Shown in pieces: positions 39,633-47,876 of a DNA stretch of 64,000 nucleotides. A model generated the notes under the pieces. The model ran no database searches and had not been told where the DNA came from. It worked only from the letters and a program-made list of their open reading frames with translations. Position 1 is the first letter of the stretch; each line of letters opens with the position of its first letter. The DNA is taken from the NCBI GenBank assembly GCA_003216455.1, contig QCIV01000001.1, positions 124,001 through 188,000 of the forward strand, given 5' to 3'. The position numbers and the translations under genes are program-made. This DNA is from Prochlorococcus sp. AG-402-N17 (GTDB lineage: Bacteria > Cyanobacteriota > Cyanobacteriia > PCC-6307 > Cyanobiaceae).

Positions 39633-39881
39633 TTGAATTCAACTAATGATTTCTGGTTAATTGACTCCAATTTTGTAGGGGTGATGCGTTTCTACAAAGA
39701 TAGAGATTATTCTGATAAATCTATTGAATATATGTTTATTGAAGAAGGAATTATTATGGGAATTCATGGAGAAAATCCTCCATTAATGAAAACTAGAAAA
39801 AAAATTGTTATTGAAGAAGCAAGATTATTATGGCAAAAATTGTTAAATGCAGGTTGGCAAAAAACTAATAAAAAATGGTGA
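39633..39881 (+). CDS. DUF1651-family small protein
   Basis: TTG start at 39633; 82 residues. It contains FWLIDSNFVGVMRFYKDRDY, then PLMKTRKKIVIEEARLLWQK, and ends LLNAGWQKTNKKW. The R-x-x-x-x-EAR-x-LW-x-x-L-x-x-x-GW pattern is the hallmark of DUF1651, a family expanded in marine picocyanobacteria. Function unknown; members often lie in flexible regions. Confidence 0.75.
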   Translation: MNSTNDFWLIDSNFVGVMRFYKDRDYSDKSIEYMFIEEGIIMGIHGENPPLMKTRKKIVIEEARLLWQKLLNAGWQKTNKKW

Positions 39882-39909
39882 GGAAATTCTACAAAAACTT
39901 TTTTTAATT

Positions 39910-40074
39910 TCAGAAAATAAATGAACCTTTAGGGTATAGCCTGGAAATTTTTTGCTGTTGTAAATATTTCTTTTTTTTGATTTCGTTTTTATATCTTTTC
40001 AACATCATTAGATAGTTTGTAACTCCAAAAATTATTAAAAACACAATAAATCTTATTCCTGCCTCAAAGTTCAT
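39910..40074 (-). CDS. 54-residue membrane protein of unknown function
   Basis: I place the start at ATG 40074 (MNFEAGIRFIVFLIIFGVTN), giving a single helix at about 7-23 followed by a Lys/Gln-rich tail (YKNEIKKKKYLQQQKISRLY). The frame remains open to 40116, but that extension is polar and unlikely. Not recognised. Confidence 0.5.
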   Translation of the reverse strand: MNFEAGIRFIVFLIIFGVTNYLMMLKRYKNEIKKKKYLQQQKISRLYPKGSFIF

Positions 40075-40136
40075 ATGAGTATTAAGCTTTATTCTAATCT
40101 GACAATTACTAATCAAAAATCAATCGGTATTTATAT

Positions 40137-40997
40137 CTAATTAAAACGTTTAGTAAAAACTTTTTTTGATTTTACTGTATAAAAAATACATAACAAAAGT
40201 AATATCAAAATTGCACTAAAGCTTCCTATTGGGTTTGGAATATTTTGTGTAAAAGGCCCTGCTAAAAAAGAAGGTGTATTTTCTTTGAATTCTATTAATC
40301 CGTTATTTAACAAAAACCAAATACCCACAAGTCCTCCATGAATTCCTATGCAATTCCATAAAGAACCTTTATCTCTAATTTTTACTAATGATAGAAATAT
40401 CCCAAGTAAAATTAATCCCAATCGTAATCCTACTATTTTCCAAAATATCTCATTTGATAAATTATGAACGAAGCTAAAAATTATAGCTTGTAAAGCTATT
40501 GAAATTTTTATACCATATTCAAATTTTAATTCTTCTAGTAACCAGCCTCTAAAAATTATTTCCTCTGCGAATCCAACACCTAATCCCAGTACAATAGAAT
40601 TTAAAAATATTATTGGCGAGAATTCACCTATCCAAGAAATATAATTTTTTTGTAATAGTGGTACCAGAATTAGAATTATTAAAACTAAAGCAAATAAAAT
40701 ACCTTGAGAAAAATTGACAAAGTTTTTTAAGAATTTGTCTTTTGTTATCCCAAGAATTATCCAAGCACTTGATTTATTTCGTTTGATATAAAACCAATAT
40801 GGGAGTAAAAAGATAAAAAGTAAGAAAGTAATAATAGTACCAATTAAGGATAAATTTTCTTTTTCAAAATTAAATAATAAAAGTGGCTGAGATAAAGCCC
40901 AGCCAATGCCATAAAGAATAGGAATAAAAAATATAGTGGATAAAAATCTTGGTTTTAAAAGAAAAAAACTTCTAATTAGTATCATTACATTTTTCAT
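40137..40997 (-). CDS. CPBP-family intramembrane protease (CAAX protease/bacteriocin-processing type)
   Basis: This 286-residue multi-pass membrane protein has the abortive-infection/CPBP motifs: EEIIFRGWLLEEL at about 145-157 (the EExxxR motif) and FSFVHNL at about 174-180 (the FxxxH motif). About seven hydrophobic helices surround them. Members include CAAX prenyl proteases and bacteriocin self-immunity proteins. The substrate is unknown. The Nif11-type gene about 5 kb away is not adjacent. Genes on both sides are microproteins. Confidence 0.88.
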   Translation of the reverse strand: MKNVMILIRSFFLLKPRFLSTIFFIPILYGIGWALSQPLLLFNFEKENLSLIGTIITFLLFIFLLPYWFYIKRNKSSAWIILGITKDKFLKNFVNFSQGILFALVLIILILVPLLQKNYISWIGEFSPIIFLNSIVLGLGVGFAEEIIFRGWLLEELKFEYGIKISIALQAIIFSFVHNLSNEIFWKIVGLRLGLILLGIFLSLVKIRDKGSLWNCIGIHGGLVGIWFLLNNGLIEFKENTPSFLAGPFTQNIPNPIGSFSAILILLLLCIFYTVKSKKVFTKRFN

Positions 40998-41014
40998 TTT
41001 AGTTTGAATATTAA

Positions 41015-41212
41015 TTAACCCCAGACTGTGCTTTTTATTATTCTAACTACTTGTTCAAAAAGTTTTAGCTTTTTCTTTTTACTATAATTTATGTTTTTTG
41101 AAAGATTAGATAAATCTTTATAAAATTGCCGAGTTATTTTATCTTCTTTATCACTAGGCCATAGTAAGTCTGAGCCCTCTTCATATTCTTCTTTATATCT
41201 TTCTTTATTCAA
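41015..41212 (-). CDS. 65-residue charged protein of unknown function
   Basis: It begins with an acidic/basic helix (MNKERYKEEYEEGSDLLWPS), then DKITRQFYKDLSNLSKNINY, and a lysine-rich end with KLKLFEQVVRIIKSTVWG. No membrane segment. It lies 17 bases upstream of the CPBP protease gene on the same strand and is probably cotranscribed with it. Not recognised. Confidence 0.5.
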   Translation of the reverse strand: MNKERYKEEYEEGSDLLWPSDKEDKITRQFYKDLSNLSKNINYSKKKKLKLFEQVVRIIKSTVWG

Positions 41213-41301
41213 TTTTTTTTTATATCGTAATAATTTAAATTTTACTTATTGCAAATGCTTAAAAGTGATGTTTATTAAATTTATGTATTTATTTAAAATT
41301 T

Positions 41302-41391
41302 ATGCTGATTAATCTTTCAACTTTAGTTTTTACATTATTATCCCCACTGCTTATTTTTGCAGTAATAATATCGGTTTACTTATTTAGTTAG
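41302..41391 (+). CDS. 29-residue single-helix membrane microprotein
   Basis: The frame MLINLSTLVFTLLSPLLIFA continues VIISVYLFS. It is almost entirely one membrane helix, in the size class of small photosynthetic subunits but without a recognisable signature. Moderate support only. Confidence 0.4.
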   Translation: MLINLSTLVFTLLSPLLIFAVIISVYLFS

Positions 41392-41419
41392 GGAGTATTT
41401 ACAAATAAACTTAATTAAT

Positions 41420-41515
41420 TTAAGGGTGTATTATGCCTACTTTTTCTAATGCAAATGATAAAACTGCAATTACAGCCATTAGTGTTAAGATCTTGTTCTT
41501 TTTGATGAAATCCAT
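41420..41515 (-). CDS. 31-residue membrane microprotein
   Basis: The frame MDFIKKNKILTLMAVIAVLS continues FALEKVGIIHP. A basic start and one helix. It converges on the 29-residue microprotein. The MDFI opening is shared with the 36-residue ORF at 34174-34284, so the two may be distant relatives. Confidence 0.4.
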   Translation of the reverse strand: MDFIKKNKILTLMAVIAVLSFALEKVGIIHP

Positions 41516-41585
41516 AATGCATATTAATAATCTATTTATTAATTTCTTATATAAAAGAATAAATGATTAAAATTATTATAGTAAT

Positions 41586-41749
41586 TACAATGGAAACAAT
41601 ATATAGGAGATTTAATTCCCTCAATAGCTTCTTATAAAAAGATAATTGAAAAATATAATAAAGGTATAAAAGAAGGGGAATTTTATGAAGAACCTATTGG
41701 AGGAGATTTTAATTACCCTGATTGGTCAATATGCTTACTACAAAAATAA
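41586..41749 (+). pseudogene. Degraded small gene lacking a start in frame
   Basis: From TGG 41591 to TAA 41749 an open frame reads WKQYIGDLIPSIASYKKIIE, then KYNKGIKEGEFYEEP and PDWSICLLQK. It has protein-like composition but no start codon, because an in-frame stop lies immediately upstream. A nearby ATG is in another frame. It looks like the 3' part of a small gene broken by a frameshift. It overlaps the start of the next remnant. Confidence 0.4.
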
Positions 41750-41895
41750 CTTTTGCCTTAGCAGATTAGATTAGAGAGTGGCGTAAGTGCTGGGATAAGA
41801 ATCCTTCTATTAATGAGTGTGTAAAATTTGTTCAGTGGAAATTAGAAGATTATAAACTTTCTGATAGTGATAAAAGATTAATTGAATCTATTTAG
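41731..41895 (+). pseudogene. Small gene interrupted by an in-frame TAG
   Basis: ATG 41731 opens MLTTKITFALAD, then TAG at 41767-41769, and the same frame continues IREWRKCWDKNPSINECVKF and VQWKLEDYKLSDSDKRLIES to TAG at 41893. Read through, it is a 54-residue Trp- and Cys-containing soluble protein. The uninterrupted frame after the amber codon argues for a recent nonsense mutation. Confidence 0.5.
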
Positions 41896-42048
41896 CTCTA
41901 TAAATCTGAATAAATAAGGGATCATAGACTTTAATTTTTATATTTATATATAAAAAACAAAGGATCATTAAAATCCTCTTACAAATTTAGAAAAAAGTAA
42001 ATCAGCATATTTACGGATTTACTGAAAATATAAAAAGGAGTAATTTAT

Positions 42049-42350
42049 AAATGTTGAGTTCGGAGGCAATCTAAATGATTGATAGTCCGCCTGAAATTTA
42101 GCAAATTCCAAAATATAGGAAGCGTATTCCTGAGAATGGGATTATTCGAAAATTCAAGTTCAATCAATTAGTCTGATAAGACTTCGCTTTAAAATTACTA
42201 GCGACAATAGGGACTGAAATTATCGAGAGAAATCCCCGAATTCACGTATTCTAGGTTTATGAGTAAATAGACTTTAAAATATGTAATTTTATATCCTGTT
42301 AGAAGGAAATCAAATATCAAAAAGGACTGTACCAACAGTCCTTTTTTTTT
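42049..42350 (+). ncRNA. Candidate structured non-coding RNA ending in a strong terminator
   Basis: About 300 bases lack any convincing ORF on either strand yet end in a textbook intrinsic terminator (42321-42350). Near the 5' side, TTC-GG-AGGC pairs with GCCTGAA around an inner CAATC-TAAAT-GATTG hairpin (about 42058-42100), a nested fold. It does not match tmRNA, SRP RNA, RNase P or Yfr1 motifs that I can recall. The 5' end is a guess. It could alternatively be the decayed tail of the pseudogenes on its left. Confidence 0.45.
42321..42350 (+). terminator. Intrinsic terminator of the candidate RNA
   Basis: AAGGACTGT-ACCA-ACAGTCCTT forms a perfect 9-bp stem followed by T8-T9. No coding gene on the plus strand ends nearby, so it must terminate a non-coding or leader transcript. 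Confidence 0.85.
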
Positions 42351-42420
42351 ACAAACTACTTCTAAACTAGACCTCTTTTTGGATAATATGGATTTATTAA
42401 GTGTTTAAAAATATTTCACA

Positions 42421-43371
42421 ATGAAAGATCAAGCCTTGTTTCCTAAAATTGAAGTTCGTGAAAAGGGTTTTTTAGAAGTAAGTGATATTCATACGATTTA
42501 TTGGGAAAGATCTGGCAATCCAAATGGTAAAAAAATACTAGTTATTCATGGAGGCCCAGGAGGAGGAAGTCAACCAAGATATAGAAGATACTTTGATCCA
42601 GATAAATTCGATATCATACAATTTGACCAAAGAGGTTGCGGTTCTTCAACTCCTTTCTCCGAATTAAAAGAAAATACGACTAATCATTTAGTTGATGATA
42701 TTGAGAAATTAAGGATTCTATTAAAAATAGATAGTTGGCATTTATTTGGTGGATCTTGGGGCTCAACACTTTCACTTATATATGCAATTAAAAATCCCTC
42801 AAGAGTTACGAGCTTAACTTTGCGAGGAATATTTTTATGTAGAAAGTTTGAATTATTGTGGTTCTATCAATATGGAGCAAGTGAGATATTCCCTGATGTA
42901 TTTGAAGAATATATTTCTGTCATACCAAAAGAAGAAAGAAATGATTTAATAAGTTCTTTTTATAAATATCTAACATCTTCAGATGCGAATCTTAGATCAA
43001 AAGCAGCAGCAGCTTGGACAAAATGGGAACTCTCAACAAGTCATTTAATAAATAAAAAATTTGATTTTGATAAGTCTGAAGTTAATTCTTTTTCAGATGC
43101 TTTTGCAAGGATAGAATGTCATTATTTTATTAATAATATTTTCTTAGAAGATGATTTTATTTTGAAAAATATAAAAACAATAGAATTGATTCCAACAAAA
43201 ATCATTCAAGGGAGGTATGACGTTGTATGTCCTGTTAGGAGTGCTTGGGATCTAAATAAGAAATTAAAGAATTCTGAATTAATTATTGTTAATGATGCTG
43301 GTCATTCAATGAGTGAAAAAGGTATTAGTATCGAATTAATAAAAGCTGTAAAAGGAATTCAAAATCTCTAA
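42421..43371 (+). CDS. pip: Proline iminopeptidase (alpha/beta hydrolase)
   Basis: This 316-residue S33 peptidase removes N-terminal proline from peptides. It has oxyanion motif HGGPGGGS at about 43-50, DQRGCGSS at 69-76, nucleophile elbow GGSWGS (Ser112), the later Asp in GRYDVVCP and the His in DAGHSMSE. This is the full catalytic triad and cap domain of the family. It is monocistronic, just downstream of the terminator at 42321-42350. Confidence 0.94.
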   Translation: MKDQALFPKIEVREKGFLEVSDIHTIYWERSGNPNGKKILVIHGGPGGGSQPRYRRYFDPDKFDIIQFDQRGCGSSTPFSELKENTTNHLVDDIEKLRILLKIDSWHLFGGSWGSTLSLIYAIKNPSRVTSLTLRGIFLCRKFELLWFYQYGASEIFPDVFEEYISVIPKEERNDLISSFYKYLTSSDANLRSKAAAAWTKWELSTSHLINKKFDFDKSEVNSFSDAFARIECHYFINNIFLEDDFILKNIKTIELIPTKIIQGRYDVVCPVRSAWDLNKKLKNSELIIVNDAGHSMSEKGISIELIKAVKGIQNL

Positions 43372-43394
43372 AAAAGAGAATATTCATTTAAAAA

Positions 43395-43568
43395 TTAAAG
43401 GCCATCATCTTCAATATTTTGTGCAATACTCCTAAGAAGTTCAACAATATCAGAATCTTCGCATTGAGTATCTTTTTTAAGTAAAATGCACTCGTCTCTA
43501 ATACTTACATTAGTACTCCACCATATTCCTGAACTATTGGTATCATCCCATTCAAATCTTTCAGACAT
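43395..43568 (-). CDS. 57-residue acidic protein of unknown function
   Basis: The frame MSERFEWDDTNSSGIWWSTN continues with VSIRDECILLKKDTQCEDSD and a helical end IVELLRSIAQNIEDDG. It is soluble, acidic and has two cysteines. It lies convergent between pip and the photolyase gene. Not recognised; codon use and length suggest a real gene. Confidence 0.5.
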   Translation of the reverse strand: MSERFEWDDTNSSGIWWSTNVSIRDECILLKKDTQCEDSDIVELLRSIAQNIEDDGL

Positions 43569-43695
43569 AATTAATAAAATCTAATAAATACATTAAAGCT
43601 TGCATTACTTCATCGTGGATTTATATATTCAATTTCAAAATTTAAAAAGCTTTCCAATGCATTAAAAGGAATCTGGAAATTTCTGACAATAAAAT

Positions 43696-45192
43696 TTAGA
43701 CATCTAATTTCAGTTCGTATTGCTTTTCCTTTTCCTTAAAAACAATTTTTTTATTATTTATATTTTTTCTAAGCCTTTTTCTAGAGCCATGCTTTAAGTA
43801 AATTTCTTCTGAGATATCCCAATATCCATCCTTTTTAGTGATTTCCTGAATTTTCTTCTTTGCAGTTTTAGTGCTATTTGGGATGTCAATTATTGGTCTT
43901 ATGTAATTAATTTGTTCATATTCTTCTTGATTAAATTTAGATAATAGCCATGGTTCATGAATGAAATTAAGTGATATATCCTTTAATTCTGGTATCCATT
44001 TTTTTATAAATTTTCCTTGAGGATCATGATCTTTTCCCTGCTTAATAGGATTATAAATTCTATTGGTATTTATAGACGTAGTTCCAGATTGCATTTGGCA
44101 TTGATTCCAATGTATTCCAGGCTCATAATCTACAAATTTATTTGCTAATTCAGAACCTGAATCTTGCCATGGTAGCCATAAATTATAGCTAGCAAAAGAC
44201 ATTAGCATCGCTCGCATCCTGAAGTTAATCCATCCATTGAAATTTAATGAACGCATACATGCATCTATAAAAGGAAAGCCGGTATTACCTGAACTCCATG
44301 AATAAAGTAATTCATTATTTTTTTCTCTAATATTTTTAAAAAAAGGGTGGCATTCCCTAAACTCTAGTTCTGGTTCACTTTCAAGTTTCTGAATAAAATG
44401 ACAATGCCAAGTTAATCTGCTTTTTAACATCCTGGAATTATTGTTTTTTGATATTTTTGCCTTATTAAAAATTTCTTTTAATGAAATGCATCCCCAACAA
44501 ATATATGGGGATAGTCTTGTACAACTATCAAATGATTTTTCTGGGCTTGATATATCTTTTGAATAAGAATCTAATTTATTACTAAAGAAGTATCCCATTC
44601 TCTCTAAACCTTTCTTTCTTCCACCTTGCATTCTTCCTGGACAAGTTTCTTTTTTAAAGGTAAAAATTTCGTCTGAGGGTATTTCTCCAATATTAAAGTT
44701 AATAGAATTAATTCTTAATGGAGCTTTAAGTAAGTTTTTTTCGGAATTTTTTTGCCACTTTTTAGACCAATCATTCCTATCTAAATTTCCTCTAAAAACT
44801 GAAAATTGTAGAAATTCCTTCGAAATAATATTTTTGCTTAAAGCCCATTCTCTTACTTTTTGATCTCTTTTATAGGTAAGCCAATCTCCGGTTTCTTGAT
44901 GGCTATATATACCTTTGATTTTAAATTTTGAACTAATTTCATCAAAAATATTAATAACATTTCCAGTTCTAATAATTAATGGTTGTCCGATCTCAGCAAG
45001 TGCATTCCTTAAATCTATTAAACTTTCTTTGCAAAATTGCCATTGTCTATATGAATGCGTATTTTGGCTCCAAATATCTAACTCAATAATGTAAATAGGT
45101 AAAATATCACAATCTTTTATAGCCTCACAAATAGCTTCGTTATCATAAATTCTTAAATCTTTTTTAAACCATAAGATATTTATTTCTTTCAT
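43696..45192 (-). CDS. DNA photolyase/cryptochrome family protein
   Basis: This 498-residue protein starts with the Rossmann-like photolyase domain (INILWFKKDLRIYDNEAICE) and continues with the FAD-binding helical domain. The latter includes RLSPYICWGCISLKEIF, TGFPFIDACMRSLNFNGWIN, RMRAMLMSFASYNLWLPWQD and the W-N-Q-C-Q-M-Q-S-G region that cradles FAD. It probably repairs UV-induced pyrimidine dimers using blue light; cryptochrome-like or (6-4) activity cannot be excluded by eye. It is divergent from tenA. Confidence 0.88.
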   Translation of the reverse strand: MKEINILWFKKDLRIYDNEAICEAIKDCDILPIYIIELDIWSQNTHSYRQWQFCKESLIDLRNALAEIGQPLIIRTGNVINIFDEISSKFKIKGIYSHQETGDWLTYKRDQKVREWALSKNIISKEFLQFSVFRGNLDRNDWSKKWQKNSEKNLLKAPLRINSINFNIGEIPSDEIFTFKKETCPGRMQGGRKKGLERMGYFFSNKLDSYSKDISSPEKSFDSCTRLSPYICWGCISLKEIFNKAKISKNNNSRMLKSRLTWHCHFIQKLESEPELEFRECHPFFKNIREKNNELLYSWSSGNTGFPFIDACMRSLNFNGWINFRMRAMLMSFASYNLWLPWQDSGSELANKFVDYEPGIHWNQCQMQSGTTSINTNRIYNPIKQGKDHDPQGKFIKKWIPELKDISLNFIHEPWLLSKFNQEEYEQINYIRPIIDIPNSTKTAKKKIQEITKKDGYWDISEEIYLKHGSRKRLRKNINNKKIVFKEKEKQYELKLDV

Positions 45193-45278
45193 AATTTTTT
45201 CTTTTAATCCTAGAAAAATAAGATTAAGTTTGTAGGTAAAAAATATAAAAAATTTTAGAATAACTAAAAATCAAAAAA

Positions 45279-45902
45279 ATGAAAATAACAAAAAAACTTT
45301 GGGAGGATAATTATGAGATTGCTTTACTAAGTTTAAATACAAAATTTATACAAGGTTTAAAGAATGGAAGTCTCCCTAAAAATATATTTCAAGAATATTT
45401 AGCTCAAGATTATTTCTTTTTAGAGACTTTTGCTAAGGCATATGGTCTTGCAGTTTCTAAATCAAAAGATAAATATTCAATAAGGAAGTTGAGTGAACTT
45501 TTAATGGGAGTTTCAGAGGAGTTAATACTTCATGAAACTTATGCAAAAGAATGGGATATTGATTTATCTAATAACTATATAAAAAAAGCTACAAAAAATT
45601 ATACAGATTTCCTTGATGATACATCCAAAAGACTTAGCTCTCTTGAAATAATGTTTGCAATGTCGCCATGTATGCGACTTTATTCTTGGATAGGTAAAAG
45701 TTTGTATAAAGAGGATTTTGACATTAAATATAAAGAATGGATAATTACTTACTCTGATGAGAGCTTTGAAAAGCTAGCAGATTCACTTGAAAATCTTATT
45801 GAGACCAATAAAGAAACATATGATATTGATCAGGCCAAATATTTATACAGGAGAGCTATGGAATTGGAGTTAGATTTTTTTAATGCATATTCAGATTTCT
45901 GA
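45279..45902 (+). CDS. tenA: TenA-family aminopyrimidine salvage enzyme
   Basis: This 207-residue all-helical protein has the TenA pattern FQEYLAQDYFFLETFAKAYG (about 38-57), a Glu/Cys region around MSPCMRLYSWIG (catalytic Cys in the C-x-R-x-Y motif) and the C-terminal ELDFFNAY with the conserved Glu. TenA hydrolyses degraded thiamine pyrimidines to HMP. It sits 48 bases upstream of thiD, so the pair forms a thiamine-salvage unit. Confidence 0.9.
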   Translation: MKITKKLWEDNYEIALLSLNTKFIQGLKNGSLPKNIFQEYLAQDYFFLETFAKAYGLAVSKSKDKYSIRKLSELLMGVSEELILHETYAKEWDIDLSNNYIKKATKNYTDFLDDTSKRLSSLEIMFAMSPCMRLYSWIGKSLYKEDFDIKYKEWIITYSDESFEKLADSLENLIETNKETYDIDQAKYLYRRAMELELDFFNAYSDF

Positions 45903-45950
45903 TTTAAATTAAAATTTATTTATAGTACTTTTAAAACGAGTTAATAAATT

Positions 45951-46730
45951 ATGTATTCTAAAATTGCACTTTCTATAGGCGGTAGTGACTCTGGTGGTGG
46001 AGCAGGCATACAGGCTGACTTGAGAACTTTCATGGCACTTAATGTACATGGATGTTCTGTTATTACATGTATTACCGCACAAAATAGTATAGAGGTTACA
46101 TGCGTTCAACCAGTAGAGAAGAATACTTTATTAAATCAGTTAGATACTTTATTTGCTGATTTTGGTATTGATGCCTTAAAAACCGGAATGTTATTAAATG
46201 AAAAGATAATAAATGATACTTCTTCAAAATTAAATACATATAAAATAACCAAAATTATTGACCCAGTAATGGTTACAAGAACTGGTTCTAAATTACTGGA
46301 AGATTCTGCTATTAATGCTTATAAAAAACTCTTATTACCAATTGCTGATTTGGTAACTCCAAATATTTATGAAGCAAATCTACTTTCTGGTTTAGAAATA
46401 AGGAGTAAAGAAGATATCGAAAATTCAGCAAGAAAAATTATTGGTCTTGGAGCTAAAGCGGTACTTATAAAAGGTGGCGGTTTAAAAGATATGAAAGGGA
46501 AGGATTTTTTTCTTGACTTAAATGGTAGAAAAGAGTGGCTATTTAATAATTTTATAAATACAAAAAATACCCATGGTAGCGGCTGTACTTTGAGTGCTGC
46601 TATTTGTGGTTACAAGGCTTTAGGTTTTGATCTATTTGATTCCATACAAAAAGCGAAATTATTTGTTGAGAAATCTTTAGAAAATTCTTATAAAATAGGA
46701 TCTGGCCCTGGTCCCTTAGGCCATCATTAA
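45951..46730 (+). CDS. thiD: Hydroxymethylpyrimidine/phosphomethylpyrimidine kinase
   Basis: This 259-residue ribokinase-fold enzyme phosphorylates HMP and HMP-P for thiamine synthesis. It has IGGSDSGGGAGIQADLRTFM at 8-27, DPVMVTRTGSKLL near 105-117, TPNIYEANLLSG near 137-148 and the anion hole/catalytic TKNTHGSGCTLSAAI near 204-218. It pairs with tenA. The island begins after its stop, since the next genes are small unknowns. Confidence 0.96.
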   Translation: MYSKIALSIGGSDSGGGAGIQADLRTFMALNVHGCSVITCITAQNSIEVTCVQPVEKNTLLNQLDTLFADFGIDALKTGMLLNEKIINDTSSKLNTYKITKIIDPVMVTRTGSKLLEDSAINAYKKLLLPIADLVTPNIYEANLLSGLEIRSKEDIENSARKIIGLGAKAVLIKGGGLKDMKGKDFFLDLNGRKEWLFNNFINTKNTHGSGCTLSAAICGYKALGFDLFDSIQKAKLFVEKSLENSYKIGSGPGPLGHH

Positions 46731-46748
46731 TTATTTATAGAAGTGGAG

Positions 46749-46934
46749 TCAGAACCACCATTTTCTGTAGGGCTTCTTCAAAAATAAGATTTCTTCAGTC
46801 TCCCATCCTCCCTCCAACCACTCAAGATGCTCAAGTAATAAAGACTCACTTTCCCTTTTGCTTAATTGTCCAATTCTATTAGCAATACCATCGAACCTTA
46901 CTTTCATCAATTCCTCAATCTTGATGTTATTCAT
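46749..46934 (-). CDS. 61-residue protein of unknown function
   Basis: The helical front half (KIEELMKVRFDGIANRIGQL) leads to SESLLLEHLEWLEGGWETEE and a basic aromatic end YRKWWF. No membrane helix or signal. It is the first gene of the accessory stretch to the left of tRNA-Thr and converges on thiD. Not recognised. Confidence 0.5.
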   Translation of the reverse strand: MNNIKIEELMKVRFDGIANRIGQLSKRESESLLLEHLEWLEGGWETEEILFLKKPYRKWWF

Positions 46935-47117
46935 AGGTTAAATAATAAATTTTTTTCTACTCTTACTTGTATACATTTTCTTGTCAACGATTTAATTTTA
47001 TTTGTTTACTAGCAGTTTATAAAAATGTATTAAATACAACTTTTTAAAATAGATAGTAATTAAGACTTATTCACATAGATTTAATTAAAGACTAATTTAC
47101 ATAAAAATACTTTAACT

Positions 47118-47261
47118 ATGAATAAAAAAGAAACAGCAAGGCAAAAAACTATTTTAAATGTAGGCTATTGTGAAACGACCTCTGAATGGCTCAATAGAAT
47201 CATTACTGAACTGGCAGATGAAAATAAAAATTTCGTAGATTTGTCAGTTATTTGTTCTTAA
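47118..47261 (+). CDS. 47-residue protein of unknown function
   Basis: The frame MNKKETARQKTILNVGYCET continues TSEWLNRIITELADENKNFV and ends LSVICS. A soluble small helical peptide with two cysteines. It lies in a 400-base gap that otherwise shows nothing. Moderate support from composition. Confidence 0.45.
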   Translation: MNKKETARQKTILNVGYCETTSEWLNRIITELADENKNFVDLSVICS

Positions 47262-47338
47262 TTTTTTAGAAAATATATTTTGATTTATTTTGAGGTAGCT
47301 TTTAACTATAAGAGAAATTTAAAAGATATTTTTGTGAT

Positions 47339-47806
47339 GTGAATCCTAATAAAAAAAACATAGAAATAATTAAACAATTCAATTTATCTCCTCATCCTGA
47401 GGGTGGATGGTTTAGAGAGATAGTAAGGAGTGAGAATTCTCTAATGAGGGCAGATGGCCAAAGTAGAAACTTTATTACTGGAATATATTATCTTTTGGAG
47501 AGAGATGCAAAAAGTGCTTGGCACAGAGTAAAAAATGCTGATGAAATTTGGATTTATCTAAGGGGTGATCCTCTGAATTTATGGTGCCTAGATAATGATA
47601 ATAAGTTAATAAGAAATTTAATTTTAGATTCTAATAATCCAGTAGAAATGATCCCATCTGGGTATTGGCAAGCTGCAAAAAGTAAAGGCGAATTTACTTT
47701 AATGTGTTGTTGTGTTGGCCCTGGCTTTGATTTTAAGGATTTTGAATTACTCAGAAATACAAATCATGCTTCTAGATTAGATAAAGCAATTAATGATCTT
47801 ATTTGA
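47339..47806 (+). CDS. DUF985 cupin-family protein
   Basis: GTG start at 47339; 155 residues. It shows the DUF985 pattern LSPHPEGGWFREIVRSEN near 17-34, FITGIYYLLERDAKSAWHRV near 45-64 and a C-terminal GPGFDFKDFELL. The RmlC-like double-stranded beta-helix has probable sugar or small-ligand binding. Biochemical function is unestablished. In the island it has no operon partner. Confidence 0.85.
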   Translation: MNPNKKNIEIIKQFNLSPHPEGGWFREIVRSENSLMRADGQSRNFITGIYYLLERDAKSAWHRVKNADEIWIYLRGDPLNLWCLDNDNKLIRNLILDSNNPVEMIPSGYWQAAKSKGEFTLMCCCVGPGFDFKDFELLRNTNHASRLDKAINDLI

Positions 47807-47876
47807 GACATTTTTTTGTTTATATTTTTGAAATTATCCTCTAGATTTATAAGGCTACTCAATCAATCTATATTTA

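Noticed and set aside
42049..42350. tmRNA, RNase P RNA, SRP RNA or group I intron
   Set aside because: None of the defining conserved sequences (tag peptide and tRNA-like ends, P4 core, SRP Alu/tetraloop, intron P7 core) could be recognised.
45909..46109. 66-codon minus-strand frame with many cysteines
   Set aside because: It is antisense to the conserved start of thiD; the cysteines reflect reverse-complement codons.
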